Shown here: piece after piece, positions 15,789 through 24,627 of the stretch | Position numbering within the stretch: position 1 is the first letter of the stretch | How the letters are laid out: every line of letters begins with the position of its first letter | Assembly (NCBI GenBank): GCA_022801595.1 | Contig: JAAWSO010000018.1 | Span: 1 to 32,362, forward strand | DNA: 32,362 nt | Direction: 5' to 3' | Origin: Clostridiales bacterium | Lineage (GTDB): Bacteria; Bacillota; Clostridia; Oscillospirales; Acutalibacteraceae | Translations under genes and position numbers: made by a program | Notes under the pieces: generated by a model | The model's database searches: none | What the model saw: the letters and a program-made list of their open reading frames with translations, nothing else | Told to the model about the DNA's origin: nothing

Positions 15789-17292
15789 GGTTTTCTGTAT
15801 TCCTTTCTTCAATCCCATCCTTCTCAGGCAGGGCAGCCGTACTGGACTCCAAAGCAGATTCCTCCTGTTTTTGCGCTTCCAGTTCCTTGAGGGTTGGAAT
15901 GATAATGGTCACCGCAGTTCCCACGTTTTCTTGGCTTTCAATTTCCAGGCTGCCCGCATGCAGAGTCATAATTTCGTTCGCCAGAGCAAGCCCAATGCCA
16001 GAACCGCGGATGGTCTGATTCGCTTTGTAGAATTTCTTCTTGACGTTTGGAAGATGATCGGGCGGAATGCCGCAACCATTGTCCGCAATGATCACCCGGA
16101 TATAACCTTCCGACTCCACTGCGCTGACATTGACGGTGCCGCCCTCCTCCGTATACTTCAGCGCGTTATCAATGATATTGACAAATACCTGCCTTAACCG
16201 GTTGATATCACCCAGCACAGGAGAGAGCATAGCCGGTTCTTCATAAAGCAAGAATTTGTGTTCCGCCGTCGCCCGGTCGCTGAACATATACACCGCTTCC
16301 CCTAATTCGGCAAGAATGTCGATTCGATCCATCATCAGGCTCATCCGGCCGCTCTGCATCCGGGAGAAGTCCAAAAGCTCCTCCACAATGCCGGAAAGTC
16401 GTTCTGATTCCCGGATAATCACCCCCATGCCCCGATCAAAGGTCTGGCGATCAATTTCCCCGCCCTGCATCTGCATGGTTTCCGCCCAGCCTTTAATGGC
16501 GGTCAGAGGGGTGCGTAGTTCGTGGGAAACGGAAGAAATAAAATCGTTTTTCATCTTTTCCGCAACCCCCAGCTCCACTGCCATGTCATTGATGGTGTCG
16601 CACAACTCGCCAATCTCATCGTTGCGTACCTTTTCAATCCGGGCATTAAAGTCACCCTGGGCAATCTTTTGCGCTGTGGAACTGATTTGTTTTAAGGGTG
16701 ACACAATGGAACGAACAAAATACATGCTGGAGAAAATGATAAACAGCAGCAGAAACACCCCGATGGAGGTGAGAATCGCCGCAATGGTAAATACTTGGGC
16801 GTCTGCTTCAGTTAGGGAAACCATATAGCGAATCGCACCCAAAACCTCCCCTTCATCGTTGCGGATCACACGGGTTACCGACATGACCTTTTCTCCAGAA
16901 GTCAATTTTCCCGTCCATGTTCCATAGCCGCTTTCATTGCCCAGAGCCGCTTCATAATCATCCATCGGTAATGTTTCATCCGGCGCAAATCCACTGGAGG
17001 TGACGATGATTTGTCCAGTAGAGTCAATCACCATCATTTCCATCGCTTCCTTATTGGCGGATTCCTCCACATAACCCCGGGCAAAGGCCAAGAAATCTGA
17101 GGGAGATTGATCCCGGTAATCGGAAAAAATATTGGCCAGCTCGGAGGAGCTTCCGTTGAGCACCTGCAGGATTCCATTGTAAACATAGTTCTGCACGGCA
17201 AACGACAAGGACAAAATAATTGTGATCAGCACCGCAACTACCATGCCCAGGATATTAAACATCCACCGACGGGTAAGACCCTTCAGCCGCAA
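15781..17292 (-). CDS. membrane sensor histidine kinase
   Basis: A 503-residue two-component sensor kinase. TM1 is at about 13-35. An extracytoplasmic sensing domain of about 130 residues follows (36-165), containing PAS/Cache-like VIDSTGQIIVTSSG. TM2 is at about 168-192 and HAMP at about 193-245. The HisKA domain carries the phosphoaccepting His257 in VSHELRTPLTAIKGW. The HATPase domain has NIIDNALKYT (N box), DNGCGIPP (G1) and GSGIGLALA (G2). The start is a TTG at 17292, preceded by AAAGGAGG; no ATG is better placed, the next being codon 11. It follows its response regulator by 35 bases and overlaps the DUF1385 gene. The lipoprotein encoded upstream may take part in sensing, which is inference. 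Confidence 0.94.
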   Translation of the reverse strand: MRLKGLTRRWMFNILGMVVAVLITIILSLSFAVQNYVYNGILQVLNGSSSELANIFSDYRDQSPSDFLAFARGYVEESANKEAMEMMVIDSTGQIIVTSSGFAPDETLPMDDYEAALGNESGYGTWTGKLTSGEKVMSVTRVIRNDEGEVLGAIRYMVSLTEADAQVFTIAAILTSIGVFLLLFIIFSSMYFVRSIVSPLKQISSTAQKIAQGDFNARIEKVRNDEIGELCDTINDMAVELGVAEKMKNDFISSVSHELRTPLTAIKGWAETMQMQGGEIDRQTFDRGMGVIIRESERLSGIVEELLDFSRMQSGRMSLMMDRIDILAELGEAVYMFSDRATAEHKFLLYEEPAMLSPVLGDINRLRQVFVNIIDNALKYTEEGGTVNVSAVESEGYIRVIIADNGCGIPPDHLPNVKKKFYKANQTIRGSGIGLALANEIMTLHAGSLEIESQENVGTAVTIIIPTLKELEAQKQEESALESSTAALPEKDGIEERNTENHG

Positions 17293-17327
17293 CCGATTCT
17301 ACCTCCTTTCACCGATTGACAAAAGGC

Positions 17328-18032
17328 TTATGCCTCCCATTTATAGCCCAGCCCCCATACGGTCACAATGTGTTTGGGGTTGGACGGCTCATCTTCAATC
17401 TTCATCCGCAAACGGCGAATATTAACATCTACAATCTTTTCTTCCCCAAAATAATTTTCGCCCCACACATGCTTCAAAATATCTGTGCGGTCCAAAGCGG
17501 TTTTAGGATTGGAAAAGAAATATTCCATAATTTGAAACTCCACTTGGGTCAGTTCAATGGGAGTTCCCCGCTTCAGCAGGGAACGGTTCCTCAGATTGAG
17601 GGAAAATTCCCCGGAGCGTAGCTCCTCCTTAAAGTTATTTTCCGTTCGCATTTCCGCTAGAGCGACCCGGCGGTAAACCGCATCCACACGGGCTACCAGT
17701 TCCGACGGGCTGAACGGCTTGGTTACATAGTCGTCCGCCCCCATCATCAGGCCGCTGACTTTATCCATCTCTTGCGTCCGAGCGGTCAACATGATGATCC
17801 CAATGGAACCGCTTTGCCGACGAAGCTCCTTGCAGACCGCTAATCCATCGTACTGGCCAGGCATCATAATATCCAGCACGGCAATGTCAAAATTACCGCC
17901 TTCCCGTTCGTAAATCTCCAGGGCCTGCTCGCCGTTTTCAGCCTCATAGGCATCGTATCCCGCCCGTTTCAAGTTGATTACCACAAATTCGCGGATAGCC
18001 TGTTCGTCCTCCGCTACCAGGATTTTCTTCAT
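17328..18032 (-). CDS. OmpR/PhoB family response regulator
   Basis: A 234-residue response regulator. The receiver domain (1-120) has the acidic pocket AEDE (7-10), phosphoacceptor Asp54 in VLDIMMPG, the conserved Thr in MLTAR and Lys105 in TKPF. A winged-helix DNA-binding domain of the OmpR type (about 135-234) ends with VWGLGYKWEA, with VDVNIRRLRMKIE as the recognition region. The start at 18032 (MKKILVAEDE) is set by the receiver fold; the reading frame stays open well upstream, but that part overlaps the lipoprotein gene. It is cognate to the kinase that follows 35 bases downstream. Its target genes are not visible from sequence alone. Confidence 0.95.
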   Translation of the reverse strand: MKKILVAEDEQAIREFVVINLKRAGYDAYEAENGEQALEIYEREGGNFDIAVLDIMMPGQYDGLAVCKELRRQSGSIGIIMLTARTQEMDKVSGLMMGADDYVTKPFSPSELVARVDAVYRRVALAEMRTENNFKEELRSGEFSLNLRNRSLLKRGTPIELTQVEFQIMEYFFSNPKTALDRTDILKHVWGENYFGEEKIVDVNIRRLRMKIEDEPSNPKHIVTVWGLGYKWEA

Positions 18033-18088
18033 GATTTGATCCCACACCTTTCTGGGAATGTCTATGGTTCCCATATGCTCAATTCCAA

Positions 18089-19468
18089 TTATTCCTTCTG
18101 ATAAAAGGGAGCGATATCGGCCTTTACCTGTTCCTCCGTCAAGGCGAGGCGATTCCCAGCATTGGGAATCGAGCCGAGATAAACGGTATCTTCTTTTTCC
18201 ATTAGTAGAAACAGGGAAGCGTCTGTTTTCATAGTCTCCCACTCATTTTGACTGACAGCCTGGATTTTCAGCAAGGCATCCCCACGGCTGCCGGTTTGGT
18301 TGGTTTCATTTGCTGTCTTCCATTCGTAGAACGTTACCGTGTGTTTATTCCCGTCCGCCTGCGCCGTCACTTTGCCTGCCCAGCTTTGAGGAATCACCAG
18401 GCTGTAGTGATCCTTCAAACTAATGTAATGGGTAGACTCCCGCAGAGTCATGCCGCTGGTGGTGTCATAGCGGTACCAATGGGTCAGATATGCGCTGGAA
18501 TCTGATTCATCCGCCGGATACCCAGGCATCAATTCCATCATGGGGAACCGAAGCTGATTGGTTTCCCCTTGATTCTCTGAGTAAACCGGGATCTTTCGGA
18601 TGGTTGGATTCACATTTTGGGCAGTACTGGAACTGTCAAACGGCGCTTTCAAAACCTGGTTTGTTTTATCCCAGTAGACCAGCTCCGTGACGAGCTGGGA
18701 GGACGTCTTCGTTCCATCCAGCAAAACGCCCACCGTATTCTGATCTACCTGCCCCACACTGATGTGATTGTATTGATTGACGTCCCGGTCCAACTCAATG
18801 GAGCTGAATACCTCAAATTTGTTGTCTTTGGAAATCCCCAGCAGCTTACCATTAGCTGGATACTCCGCCGTCCCTAGGTTGGCTGTGAAAATCTCCACAC
18901 TGCCGTCACCGTCAAAATCGGCGATTACCAGCTCGTTATAGAACTGTTTGGACACGTTGTCCAAGGCGCCGATTTCATTCATTTTGCTAGCGGCGGAATC
19001 GTATGTATATGCGCTCAATTCACTGACCCCAGTCACCGCATTGCCCCAGCCGACAATCACCTCGTCCGCTCCATCCCCATCCACATCGCCGAAGGCAACT
19101 CGGTCTACCTGGTTGGCGGTATTCTGGTACGATCCCCTCAAAATCCAATTGTTGTCTTCTTTGCTCAGAAAGGTAATAATCGTGCCTGACGTTTTCTCCT
19201 GGTTCACTTGATAAAAAGCAATGGCGTCTTCTGCCCCGTTCCCAGTAATATCATGCATGATAATCGCTGACCGGTGTTCGCCCGTGCGGGGATATTTCAG
19301 AGCAAAGCTGTTGTTGCCAACCACCTGTTCCAAGGCATCATACACATTCTGTTTGTCTCCGGTAGCACGAGGAGGCTGCATCAGTCCTTGAGGATCCACC
19401 CCCACTACCGAGCATCCGGTCAGGAAACAGCACAGTACCGCAAATAACATCAGCAACTTGTACTTCAT
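18089..19468 (-). CDS. lipoprotein with FG-GAP/VCBS-type calcium-binding repeats
   Basis: A 459-residue predicted lipoprotein. Residues 1-19 form a lipoprotein signal ending in LTGC, with Cys19 to be lipidated, so it should sit on the outer face of the membrane. Three Asp-rich loops typical of FG-GAP/VCBS beta-propeller repeats are visible: DITGNGAED (about 73-81), DVDGDGADEVIVG (128-140) and DFDGDGSVEIFTA (184-196). The C-terminal half has no domain I recognise. GAGGGGAG precedes the ATG. It is the first gene of an operon with a response regulator and histidine kinase, so it may sense an extracellular ligand or the envelope state for them. That role is inferred from position only. Confidence 0.85.
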   Translation of the reverse strand: MKYKLLMLFAVLCCFLTGCSVVGVDPQGLMQPPRATGDKQNVYDALEQVVGNNSFALKYPRTGEHRSAIIMHDITGNGAEDAIAFYQVNQEKTSGTIITFLSKEDNNWILRGSYQNTANQVDRVAFGDVDGDGADEVIVGWGNAVTGVSELSAYTYDSAASKMNEIGALDNVSKQFYNELVIADFDGDGSVEIFTANLGTAEYPANGKLLGISKDNKFEVFSSIELDRDVNQYNHISVGQVDQNTVGVLLDGTKTSSQLVTELVYWDKTNQVLKAPFDSSSTAQNVNPTIRKIPVYSENQGETNQLRFPMMELMPGYPADESDSSAYLTHWYRYDTTSGMTLRESTHYISLKDHYSLVIPQSWAGKVTAQADGNKHTVTFYEWKTANETNQTGSRGDALLKIQAVSQNEWETMKTDASLFLLMEKEDTVYLGSIPNAGNRLALTEEQVKADIAPFYQKE

Positions 19469-19584
19469 TGACTTTCTCCCCTCTCAGACAATGTTACAGC
19501 TGCTATTTGGAGCAACCGATTTGATTTTATTTTGCGTTGTTTTTATCTTGTTAAAATACAATTTTCTATTTCTCTGCTCTCTGA

Positions 19585-19630
19585 AAATTCCCGGAATCTT
19601 TGATTCCGTTGCTATTTCCAGGTTATTATA
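19585..19630 (-). repeat. promoter-proximal repeat, copy B, with 17-base palindrome
   Basis: This matches 11055-11100 at 40 of 46 positions. The palindrome CGGAATC-TTT-GATTCCG (19592-19608) lies downstream of TATAAT (19630-19625) with the same spacing as in copy A. Here it precedes the lipoprotein/two-component operon. Confidence 0.75.
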
Positions 19631-19660
19631 CCATTATACCATTAAAAAATATAGTATCAA
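19625..19660 (-). promoter_or_regulatory. promoter of the lipoprotein/two-component operon
   Basis: The minus strand has a tandem TGGTATAATGGTATAAT, giving two overlapping extended -10 boxes (19638-19633 and 19630-19625). TTGATA (19660-19655) lies 16 bases upstream of the first. The leader to the lipoprotein start is about 150 bases. Confidence 0.55.
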
Positions 19661-19830
19661 TCCTGTAATTTAATCTGGGATAAATTTCTCCTGCCAAATT
19701 GGGATCAAATGCAAGAAAGATCGGCCCACAACCATTGGTTGCGGCAAAAGAAACCGCAGAATACTGGCAAAACTTGTGGAAACCTAGTATGATAAAGGCA
19801 GAAACCAAAACGAAATTGAGAGCCTTCTTT

Positions 19831-19966
19831 ATGAATCTTGAGATCACCCATCGACTGACCAGCCTACGGAAAGCATCCAATCTTTCCTAGGAGATGCTGA
19901 CGGAAAAACTCAACGTCAGCCCGTCAAGCGGTTTCCAAGTGGGAACGTGGAGTTTCCCATAGTTAA
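19831..19966 (+). pseudogene. broken XRE-family regulator gene
   Basis: Reading from the ATG at 19831, the frame gives RLTSLRKASNLS, then a TAG (19888-19890) where XRE proteins usually have Gln. It continues with EMLTEKLNVS. If one C of the CCC at 19920-19922 is skipped, the next frame gives RQAVSKWERG. Joined, these form a textbook Cro/C1 HTH (LRKASNLS-Q-EMLTEKLNVSRQAVSKWERG), so the gene carries a nonsense mutation and a one-base insertion. It ends a few codons later; no C-terminal part is recognisable. It may be the relic of a regulator left by an earlier insertion at this boundary, or degraded when the island arrived. Confidence 0.75.
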
Positions 19967-20046
19967 AGATACCACACCAGACATAACAACATCACGCTTA
20001 TACATTACTTGTTAGTATCAAAAAATTTTATAGAGATTGATCTGGG

Positions 20047-20085
20047 CAGACATTTCGCGATAGAGTGAAGTGTCTGTTCTTTTTT
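20047..20085 (+). terminator. rightward terminator ahead of the defence operon
   Basis: CAGACATTTC (20047-20056) pairs with GAAGTGTCTG (20067-20076), allowing one G-T pair, around a 10-base loop, and is followed by TTCTTTTTT. It separates the broken XRE gene from the nuclease operon and would insulate the operon from read-through. Confidence 0.75.
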
Positions 20086-20172
20086 CGTCTAAAATCAACT
20101 TCGGAGGTGGAATTTCACAGCGTCATAGTGTATAATAAATCCAGCACATTCATCTCGGAAGGAGTGACTTAG

Positions 20173-21330
20173 ATGAAATTGATTTGTTCAGATATGCTTC
20201 CGGTTGGTTTGGAAGATGGACAGCAATCCATAATTGATTGTATTCATGAACAGTTTGAAAAAGCCGATCAGGTAGAGCTGGCAGTAGGCTATATTTCTAA
20301 AGCATCATTGATAGAACTGAATGAGATGGTTGAACGATACAGCATTCAGAAAATTTGTTTGAATATTGGAATGTACTTTATTGACGGGATGCCCGAAAGT
20401 TCCTATCGCACAGCACTGGATATAAATGCTGAATGGAATCGAAAAGGCATTGGTGAAATACGGTTGGTAAAGTCTTTCAAATATCATGGCAAGGTGTACT
20501 GCTTTTATAAAAACAGCAATATTTTTTCATCTATTGTAGGCTCAGCGAATTTAGGTGTGATAAAATTGGAAGCTTCAAACCGCAGACAATTTGAAACAGC
20601 TGTTTTGCTTGAAGGTGCTGAGGGATGCAGTCAGGAAGATCACCTTGTCCAGAGATTGAAGCAACCAATTTGTTCAGAAAACATTTCTGAAATCACCGGG
20701 ATGACTTTGATTCATGAAGAAAACACAGCATTAAACAATATTGAAAATGTTGAAAAAATCCCAATGTCAGAGGTTTCTCTTTATGAGGAATACTTGACTG
20801 AAATTTCCTTTGTGCTTCCGTTAAAAGTGCCTAAATATGAGGAACGACATTTGGATGATGGAAAACATTTTACGAAATCTAATTTGAATGTTTGCTATGC
20901 TGCTTCAAGAAGTGCAAGAAAAGCAAGAGATTGGTATGAAACTCAGTTGACAGTAAGTAAAGATATTACCAGATCGGAAGGTTACCCAGAGAAAAATAAA
21001 CCATTTTTCGTGGCTACGGATGATGGTTATTGGTTTAAAGTGCATACCACAAGTGATGGAAATAAACAGTTCAGCGCAGTTGGTAATGAGTTGATTATGG
21101 GGCGGTGGATTAAGGGCAGACTTGCGGCGGCAGGGCTTGTTTTTCCGGTAAATGATACAAGGGGAGATATAGACAGAACTGGTATGATTACGCAAGAAAT
21201 GTTGAAGGCATACGGCTGTAATCAGTTGGCGTTGACGAAAACCACTAAAAAGGCGTTAGATGAGAATGGGAATGAATTAGATGTCTGGCTGTTTTCTTTT
21301 GAATCAGGCGATATAGAAGAGGAGCAGTAA
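20173..21330 (+). CDS. PLD-type restriction endonuclease (NgoFVII-like) with C-terminal DNA-recognition domain
   Basis: A 385-residue protein. The N-terminal half is a phospholipase D-like nuclease domain of the NgoFVII type: AVGYISKASL (about 37-46), H105-x-K107 in KYHGKVYCFYK, the SIVGSANLG motif with Ser124 and Asn126, and a conserved Glu141. Such enzymes usually dimerise to build one active site. The C-terminal part, from about residue 255, resembles the B3-like DNA-binding domain of this family (FFVATDDGYWFKV...ELIMGRWIKGRL). AAGGAG precedes the ATG. It is the first gene of the island operon; its stop codon directly abuts the Z1 gene start. It is expected to cut DNA lacking the island's methyl mark; specificity is unknown. 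Confidence 0.85.
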   Translation: MKLICSDMLPVGLEDGQQSIIDCIHEQFEKADQVELAVGYISKASLIELNEMVERYSIQKICLNIGMYFIDGMPESSYRTALDINAEWNRKGIGEIRLVKSFKYHGKVYCFYKNSNIFSSIVGSANLGVIKLEASNRRQFETAVLLEGAEGCSQEDHLVQRLKQPICSENISEITGMTLIHEENTALNNIENVEKIPMSEVSLYEEYLTEISFVLPLKVPKYEERHLDDGKHFTKSNLNVCYAASRSARKARDWYETQLTVSKDITRSEGYPEKNKPFFVATDDGYWFKVHTTSDGNKQFSAVGNELIMGRWIKGRLAAAGLVFPVNDTRGDIDRTGMITQEMLKAYGCNQLALTKTTKKALDENGNELDVWLFSFESGDIEEEQ

Positions 21331-23175
21331 ATGAAATATCTTAAACAATATCTAAAAACAATATCGGATCGGGGGAATATTAAGCTGGCAGAATCAATTT
21401 CTAAAACAGCTGAGGATGTAGGAAATCAGTACATTAAAACATTTTCATTCAGCAGTCATGAAATTGGTCTCCTATTTGGCAATGTGCAGTCAGGAAAAAC
21501 TGGACAAATGTTTGGAATCATGTGCAAAGCGGCTGATTTGGGATTCCCTGTTTTTGTGTTGCTGACAACAGACAATGTTGTATTGCAGCAACAAACTCTT
21601 GATAGAGTAAAGTCAGATCTTTCAGGATTTTGTATTTGCGGTGAAACAGATGGAGGTCTCTTTTTAGAAAATAGTTTGATTGAACCAACCATTATTGTGC
21701 TGAAGAAAAATTACCGTATTTTAAAATTATGGGCTGGTATTTTGAACTCTACGGGTTTTATGAAAGGGAATCCTTTGTTTATTATTGATGATGAAGCGGA
21801 CGCAGCCTCACTTAACACGCTTATAAATAAAGGAAAAAAATCATCAATCAATAGATACTTGGATATGATTAAAAATGAATCTTCCAGCAGTATTTACTTG
21901 CAGGTAACCGGTACACCGCAGGCACTACTACTTCAAACATTGGCTTCTGGCTGGCATCCCTATTTTACATACTATTTCCAGCCCGGTGAAGCGTATTTAG
22001 GGGGAGATTTCTTCTTTCCAAAAAATCAGCGAGCTGACTGTATTTCTTTTCTTGAAGAATTGGACAATCCAACCAGATCGGTTCTTCTGCATCACTTGGC
22101 TGTTGCTGGACAAACTGCGGCTTCTGGCGGAAAGGTATCAAACTGCTTAATCCATCCAAGTGTAAGGCAAAATGTTCACAGCAGATTTGCAGCAGATGTT
22201 GAAAAAGAATTAAGTTGGTGTTTGGATAATCTGAATGACGCATTTAAAGAAGCTTTGGAAAAAGAATATGCCAGCTTGAAGCCAGAAAAGAGCATTAAGG
22301 TGTCTTTTAATTCATTGTTTGCAGAAGTAGAAAAAATGCTGTTGAATAACAGTGTTAAAATACTGATTATGAATGGAAAAAATGAAGTTTCCAGTGAAGA
22401 ATATGCCTGTGGATATAATATAGTGGTAGGCGGAAATACATTAGGACGCGGGGTAACTTTTCCGGGACTTCATACGCTTTATTATACGAGAACCAGCAAA
22501 AAGCCGCAGGCAGATACAATGTGGCAGCACAGCCGTATGTTTGGATATGACCGAGACCCTGGTCTGATGGAGGTTTTCATTGATGAACCTTTATATAAGC
22601 TGTTTGCAGATATAAACGCAACAAATAATTCCATAATTTCACAAGTGGAAAATGGAGGCGAGAGAATTAGAATTTATTACCCGGAAGGGTTAAATCCAAC
22701 TAGAGCAAATGTTTTGGACAATAAAAAAGTTTCCGTGATTTCAGGCGGCACAAATTACTACCCGTTTTCACCGGAAAATGACAGTATAGATGCCTTGGAC
22801 AGTTTATTGGCTCCATTTGATGATAAAGAACCGATGTATCAAGTGAATCTTCGGCTTATGCAGGAAATTTTAAAACATATTTTGTCTGCGGACGACTTTA
22901 GCATACAGGCATTTTCTGATGTGCTAAATACAATGCTCTCTGACAAGCCGACTGCTCAAGGATATTTAATTGTACGCAGAAACAGAGATGTTGCAAAAGG
23001 AACCGGTGCATTGCTGTCCCCGAATGACTGGGCTCTTGGTGCGGCATACACGGAGCAGACTGTTTTGACTATGTATAAGGTTACTGGAAACAAAGGGTGG
23101 AATGGAAGAAAATTATGGATTCCTAATATTAAACTGCCGTCTGGGGTTGTGTACTACAATGTAACAGAAGAATAA
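21331..23175 (+). CDS. Z1 domain-containing ATPase of a restriction-like system
   Basis: A 614-residue P-loop ATPase with the Z1 domain found in some restriction-modification and DNA-defence loci. Walker A GNVQSGKT is at 50-57 and the Walker B/DEAD-like IIDDEAD at 151-157. The helicase-like VTGTPQA (192-198), LGRGVTFPGL (371-380) and QADTMWQHSRMFGYDR (393-408) are equivalents of superfamily 2 motifs. It is therefore probably a DNA translocase or remodeller partnered with the nucleases. No nuclease domain is visible within it. The ATG follows the stop of the upstream nuclease gene with no gap, so translation is coupled, and GAGGAG in that gene's last codons serves as ribosome site. Z1 proteins are often accompanied by a MutL-like (MORC) ATPase; none is encoded here. 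Confidence 0.85.
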   Translation: MKYLKQYLKTISDRGNIKLAESISKTAEDVGNQYIKTFSFSSHEIGLLFGNVQSGKTGQMFGIMCKAADLGFPVFVLLTTDNVVLQQQTLDRVKSDLSGFCICGETDGGLFLENSLIEPTIIVLKKNYRILKLWAGILNSTGFMKGNPLFIIDDEADAASLNTLINKGKKSSINRYLDMIKNESSSSIYLQVTGTPQALLLQTLASGWHPYFTYYFQPGEAYLGGDFFFPKNQRADCISFLEELDNPTRSVLLHHLAVAGQTAASGGKVSNCLIHPSVRQNVHSRFAADVEKELSWCLDNLNDAFKEALEKEYASLKPEKSIKVSFNSLFAEVEKMLLNNSVKILIMNGKNEVSSEEYACGYNIVVGGNTLGRGVTFPGLHTLYYTRTSKKPQADTMWQHSRMFGYDRDPGLMEVFIDEPLYKLFADINATNNSIISQVENGGERIRIYYPEGLNPTRANVLDNKKVSVISGGTNYYPFSPENDSIDALDSLLAPFDDKEPMYQVNLRLMQEILKHILSADDFSIQAFSDVLNTMLSDKPTAQGYLIVRRNRDVAKGTGALLSPNDWALGAAYTEQTVLTMYKVTGNKGWNGRKLWIPNIKLPSGVVYYNVTEE

Positions 23176-23200
23176 AATATATGATTACAGGGGTGAAAAA

Positions 23201-24172
23201 ATGTTTGACACAGAACTTCTGGAAAGGATATTTTGGGAGCCGCTATCCTCAGGGGCAGATCATTTGCTTATTATAAGCGGATATGCCACACCCAATATGG
23301 CTTCATGGCTTTTTAAAAATATTGAGAAGAAAACAGAAAAGGAAATTGACATATCGCTGATTGTTGGGATGGTTCCTTATGATGGGCTAAGCATATCAAT
23401 TCATGAAGGCTTTAAATCTCTTGTGGATTCGTCAACTCTGCCAGCAGAAGTAGGTAGCTTTTCATGCAGTTATGTGTGTGAAAATGCTCCTGTGCATACA
23501 AAGCTGTATATATGGCTGAAAGGAACAATTCCAATGAGGGCATTTATTGGCTCTGCTAACTTCACACAGAGCGCATTTGGCCATGAACGCAGAGAAGTCA
23601 TGACTGAATGTGACTTGCAGGAAGCGTTGGTATATTATAATAAAATAGAACAAGATACAATTTATTGCAATCATGGCGAGATTGAAGATCAGATTGTGCT
23701 TCATGCAACACATCCGATTCTTGATAAAGAAAATAATTTGGTTGGAAGTATCACTGGACAAGACATTCCATCCGTTACGCTTTCACTGCTTTCGCGCTCA
23801 GGCGATGTTGGGAAAAAATCTGGACTTAATTGGGGGCAGAGGGGGAAACGCAATAGGAATGAAGCATATATCCCATTGCCTGCCCAAATAGCCAGAACAG
23901 GATTTTTCCCTCTGGATGAACAGCATTTTACAGTTCTTACTGATGACAGGCATCAGCTGATTCTCCGCGTTCAGCAACAAGGCGACAAGGCTATCACAAC
24001 GCCTCTCAGCAATGCACAGTTAGGAGAATACTTCCGAAATAGACTTGGTTTGTCCAATGGTGCTTTTGTTACAAAAGCAGATTTAGAGACGTATGGAAGA
24101 ACGGATGTAACCTTTTATAAACTGGATGAGGAACAATATTATATGGATTTTGCTGTTCATGATGTTCAATGA
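23201..24172 (+). CDS. second PLD-type restriction endonuclease with C-terminal DNA-recognition domain
   Basis: A 323-residue paralogue, in domain plan, of the first nuclease. The PLD-like half has ISGYATPNMASW (25-36), H99-x-K101 in VHTKLYIW, GSANFT (117-122) and a following acidic cluster (ERREVMTE). The C-terminal domain, from about residue 218, begins YIPLPAQIARTGFFP and continues HFTVLTDDRHQLILRV...LGEYFRNRLGL. It resembles the C-terminal part of the first nuclease and much of the 130-residue protein encoded at 24628. A GGGGTGA ribosome site precedes the ATG, 25 bases after the Z1 gene. Two PLD nucleases in one operon could form a heterodimer or recognise different sites; sequence alone does not decide. 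Confidence 0.83.
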   Translation: MFDTELLERIFWEPLSSGADHLLIISGYATPNMASWLFKNIEKKTEKEIDISLIVGMVPYDGLSISIHEGFKSLVDSSTLPAEVGSFSCSYVCENAPVHTKLYIWLKGTIPMRAFIGSANFTQSAFGHERREVMTECDLQEALVYYNKIEQDTIYCNHGEIEDQIVLHATHPILDKENNLVGSITGQDIPSVTLSLLSRSGDVGKKSGLNWGQRGKRNRNEAYIPLPAQIARTGFFPLDEQHFTVLTDDRHQLILRVQQQGDKAITTPLSNAQLGEYFRNRLGLSNGAFVTKADLETYGRTDVTFYKLDEEQYYMDFAVHDVQ

Positions 24173-24187
24173 AAGTGTGGTGAAAAA

Positions 24188-24604
24188 ATGGCTGATAATC
24201 ACACAAAAGAAATTCGAAGCATGAATATGTCACATATAAGGAGTAAGAACACAAAGCCAGAAGAAATTGTACGGAAATTTCTGTTTTCAAAAGGGTTGAG
24301 ATATAGAAAAAATGTCAAAAAACTCCCTGGTTGCCCAGATATTGTACTGAAAAAGTATAAAGCGGTAGTATTCGTTAATGGGTGCTTTTGGCACAAGCAT
24401 GATTGCGGAAGATTTGTATGGCCTTCTTCAAATGTGGAATATTGGAGCAAGAAAATCAACTACAATGTTGAGCGTGATGCTCAGAACATTGCGTTGCTCA
24501 CTGAACAAGGATGGCGAGTTCTGATAATATGGGAGTGTCAATTAAAGAAAAAAGTAGCCGAGCAAAATCTGGAAATGCTATATGATAAAATCATAGAAAC
24601 ATAA
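24188..24604 (+). CDS. vsr: very short patch repair endonuclease Vsr
   Basis: A 138-residue Vsr endonuclease. It nicks DNA 5' to the T of T:G mismatches that arise when 5-methylcytosine deaminates, starting repair back to C:G. Family features are MSHIRSKNTKPEEIVRKFLFSKGLRYR at the N-terminus and LPGCPDIVL with the catalytic Asp51. The zinc-binding NGCFWHKHDC (64-73) is also present, as is the WSKKI...N...RD region. Length is typical. It lies 15 bases after the second nuclease. Vsr genes usually accompany 5-methylcytosine methyltransferases, and the convergent gene at 25070 encodes one, which supports the pairing. Confidence 0.96.
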   Translation: MADNHTKEIRSMNMSHIRSKNTKPEEIVRKFLFSKGLRYRKNVKKLPGCPDIVLKKYKAVVFVNGCFWHKHDCGRFVWPSSNVEYWSKKINYNVERDAQNIALLTEQGWRVLIIWECQLKKKVAEQNLEMLYDKIIET

Positions 24605-24627
24605 ATTTGACTAAGGAGGTTGACTTA

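Larger units (their letters stand above)
19469..20172. other. gene-poor boundary between core genome and defence island
   Basis: About 700 bases with no intact gene. From left to right it holds the lipoprotein operon's leader and promoter, a stretch without recognisable content (about 19661-19830), the broken XRE gene (19831-19966), a rightward terminator, and the weak promoter of the nuclease operon. That promoter is TATAAT at 20131-20136 with no good -35; AAGGAG lies ahead of the start at 20173. This is where the core gene order ends and the AT-rich island begins. Confidence 0.7.

Noticed and set aside
19626-19880. 84-codon minus-strand frame with hydrophobic segments
   Set aside because: It overlaps the broken XRE gene and the lipoprotein promoter, has no ribosome site and shows no recognisable domain.
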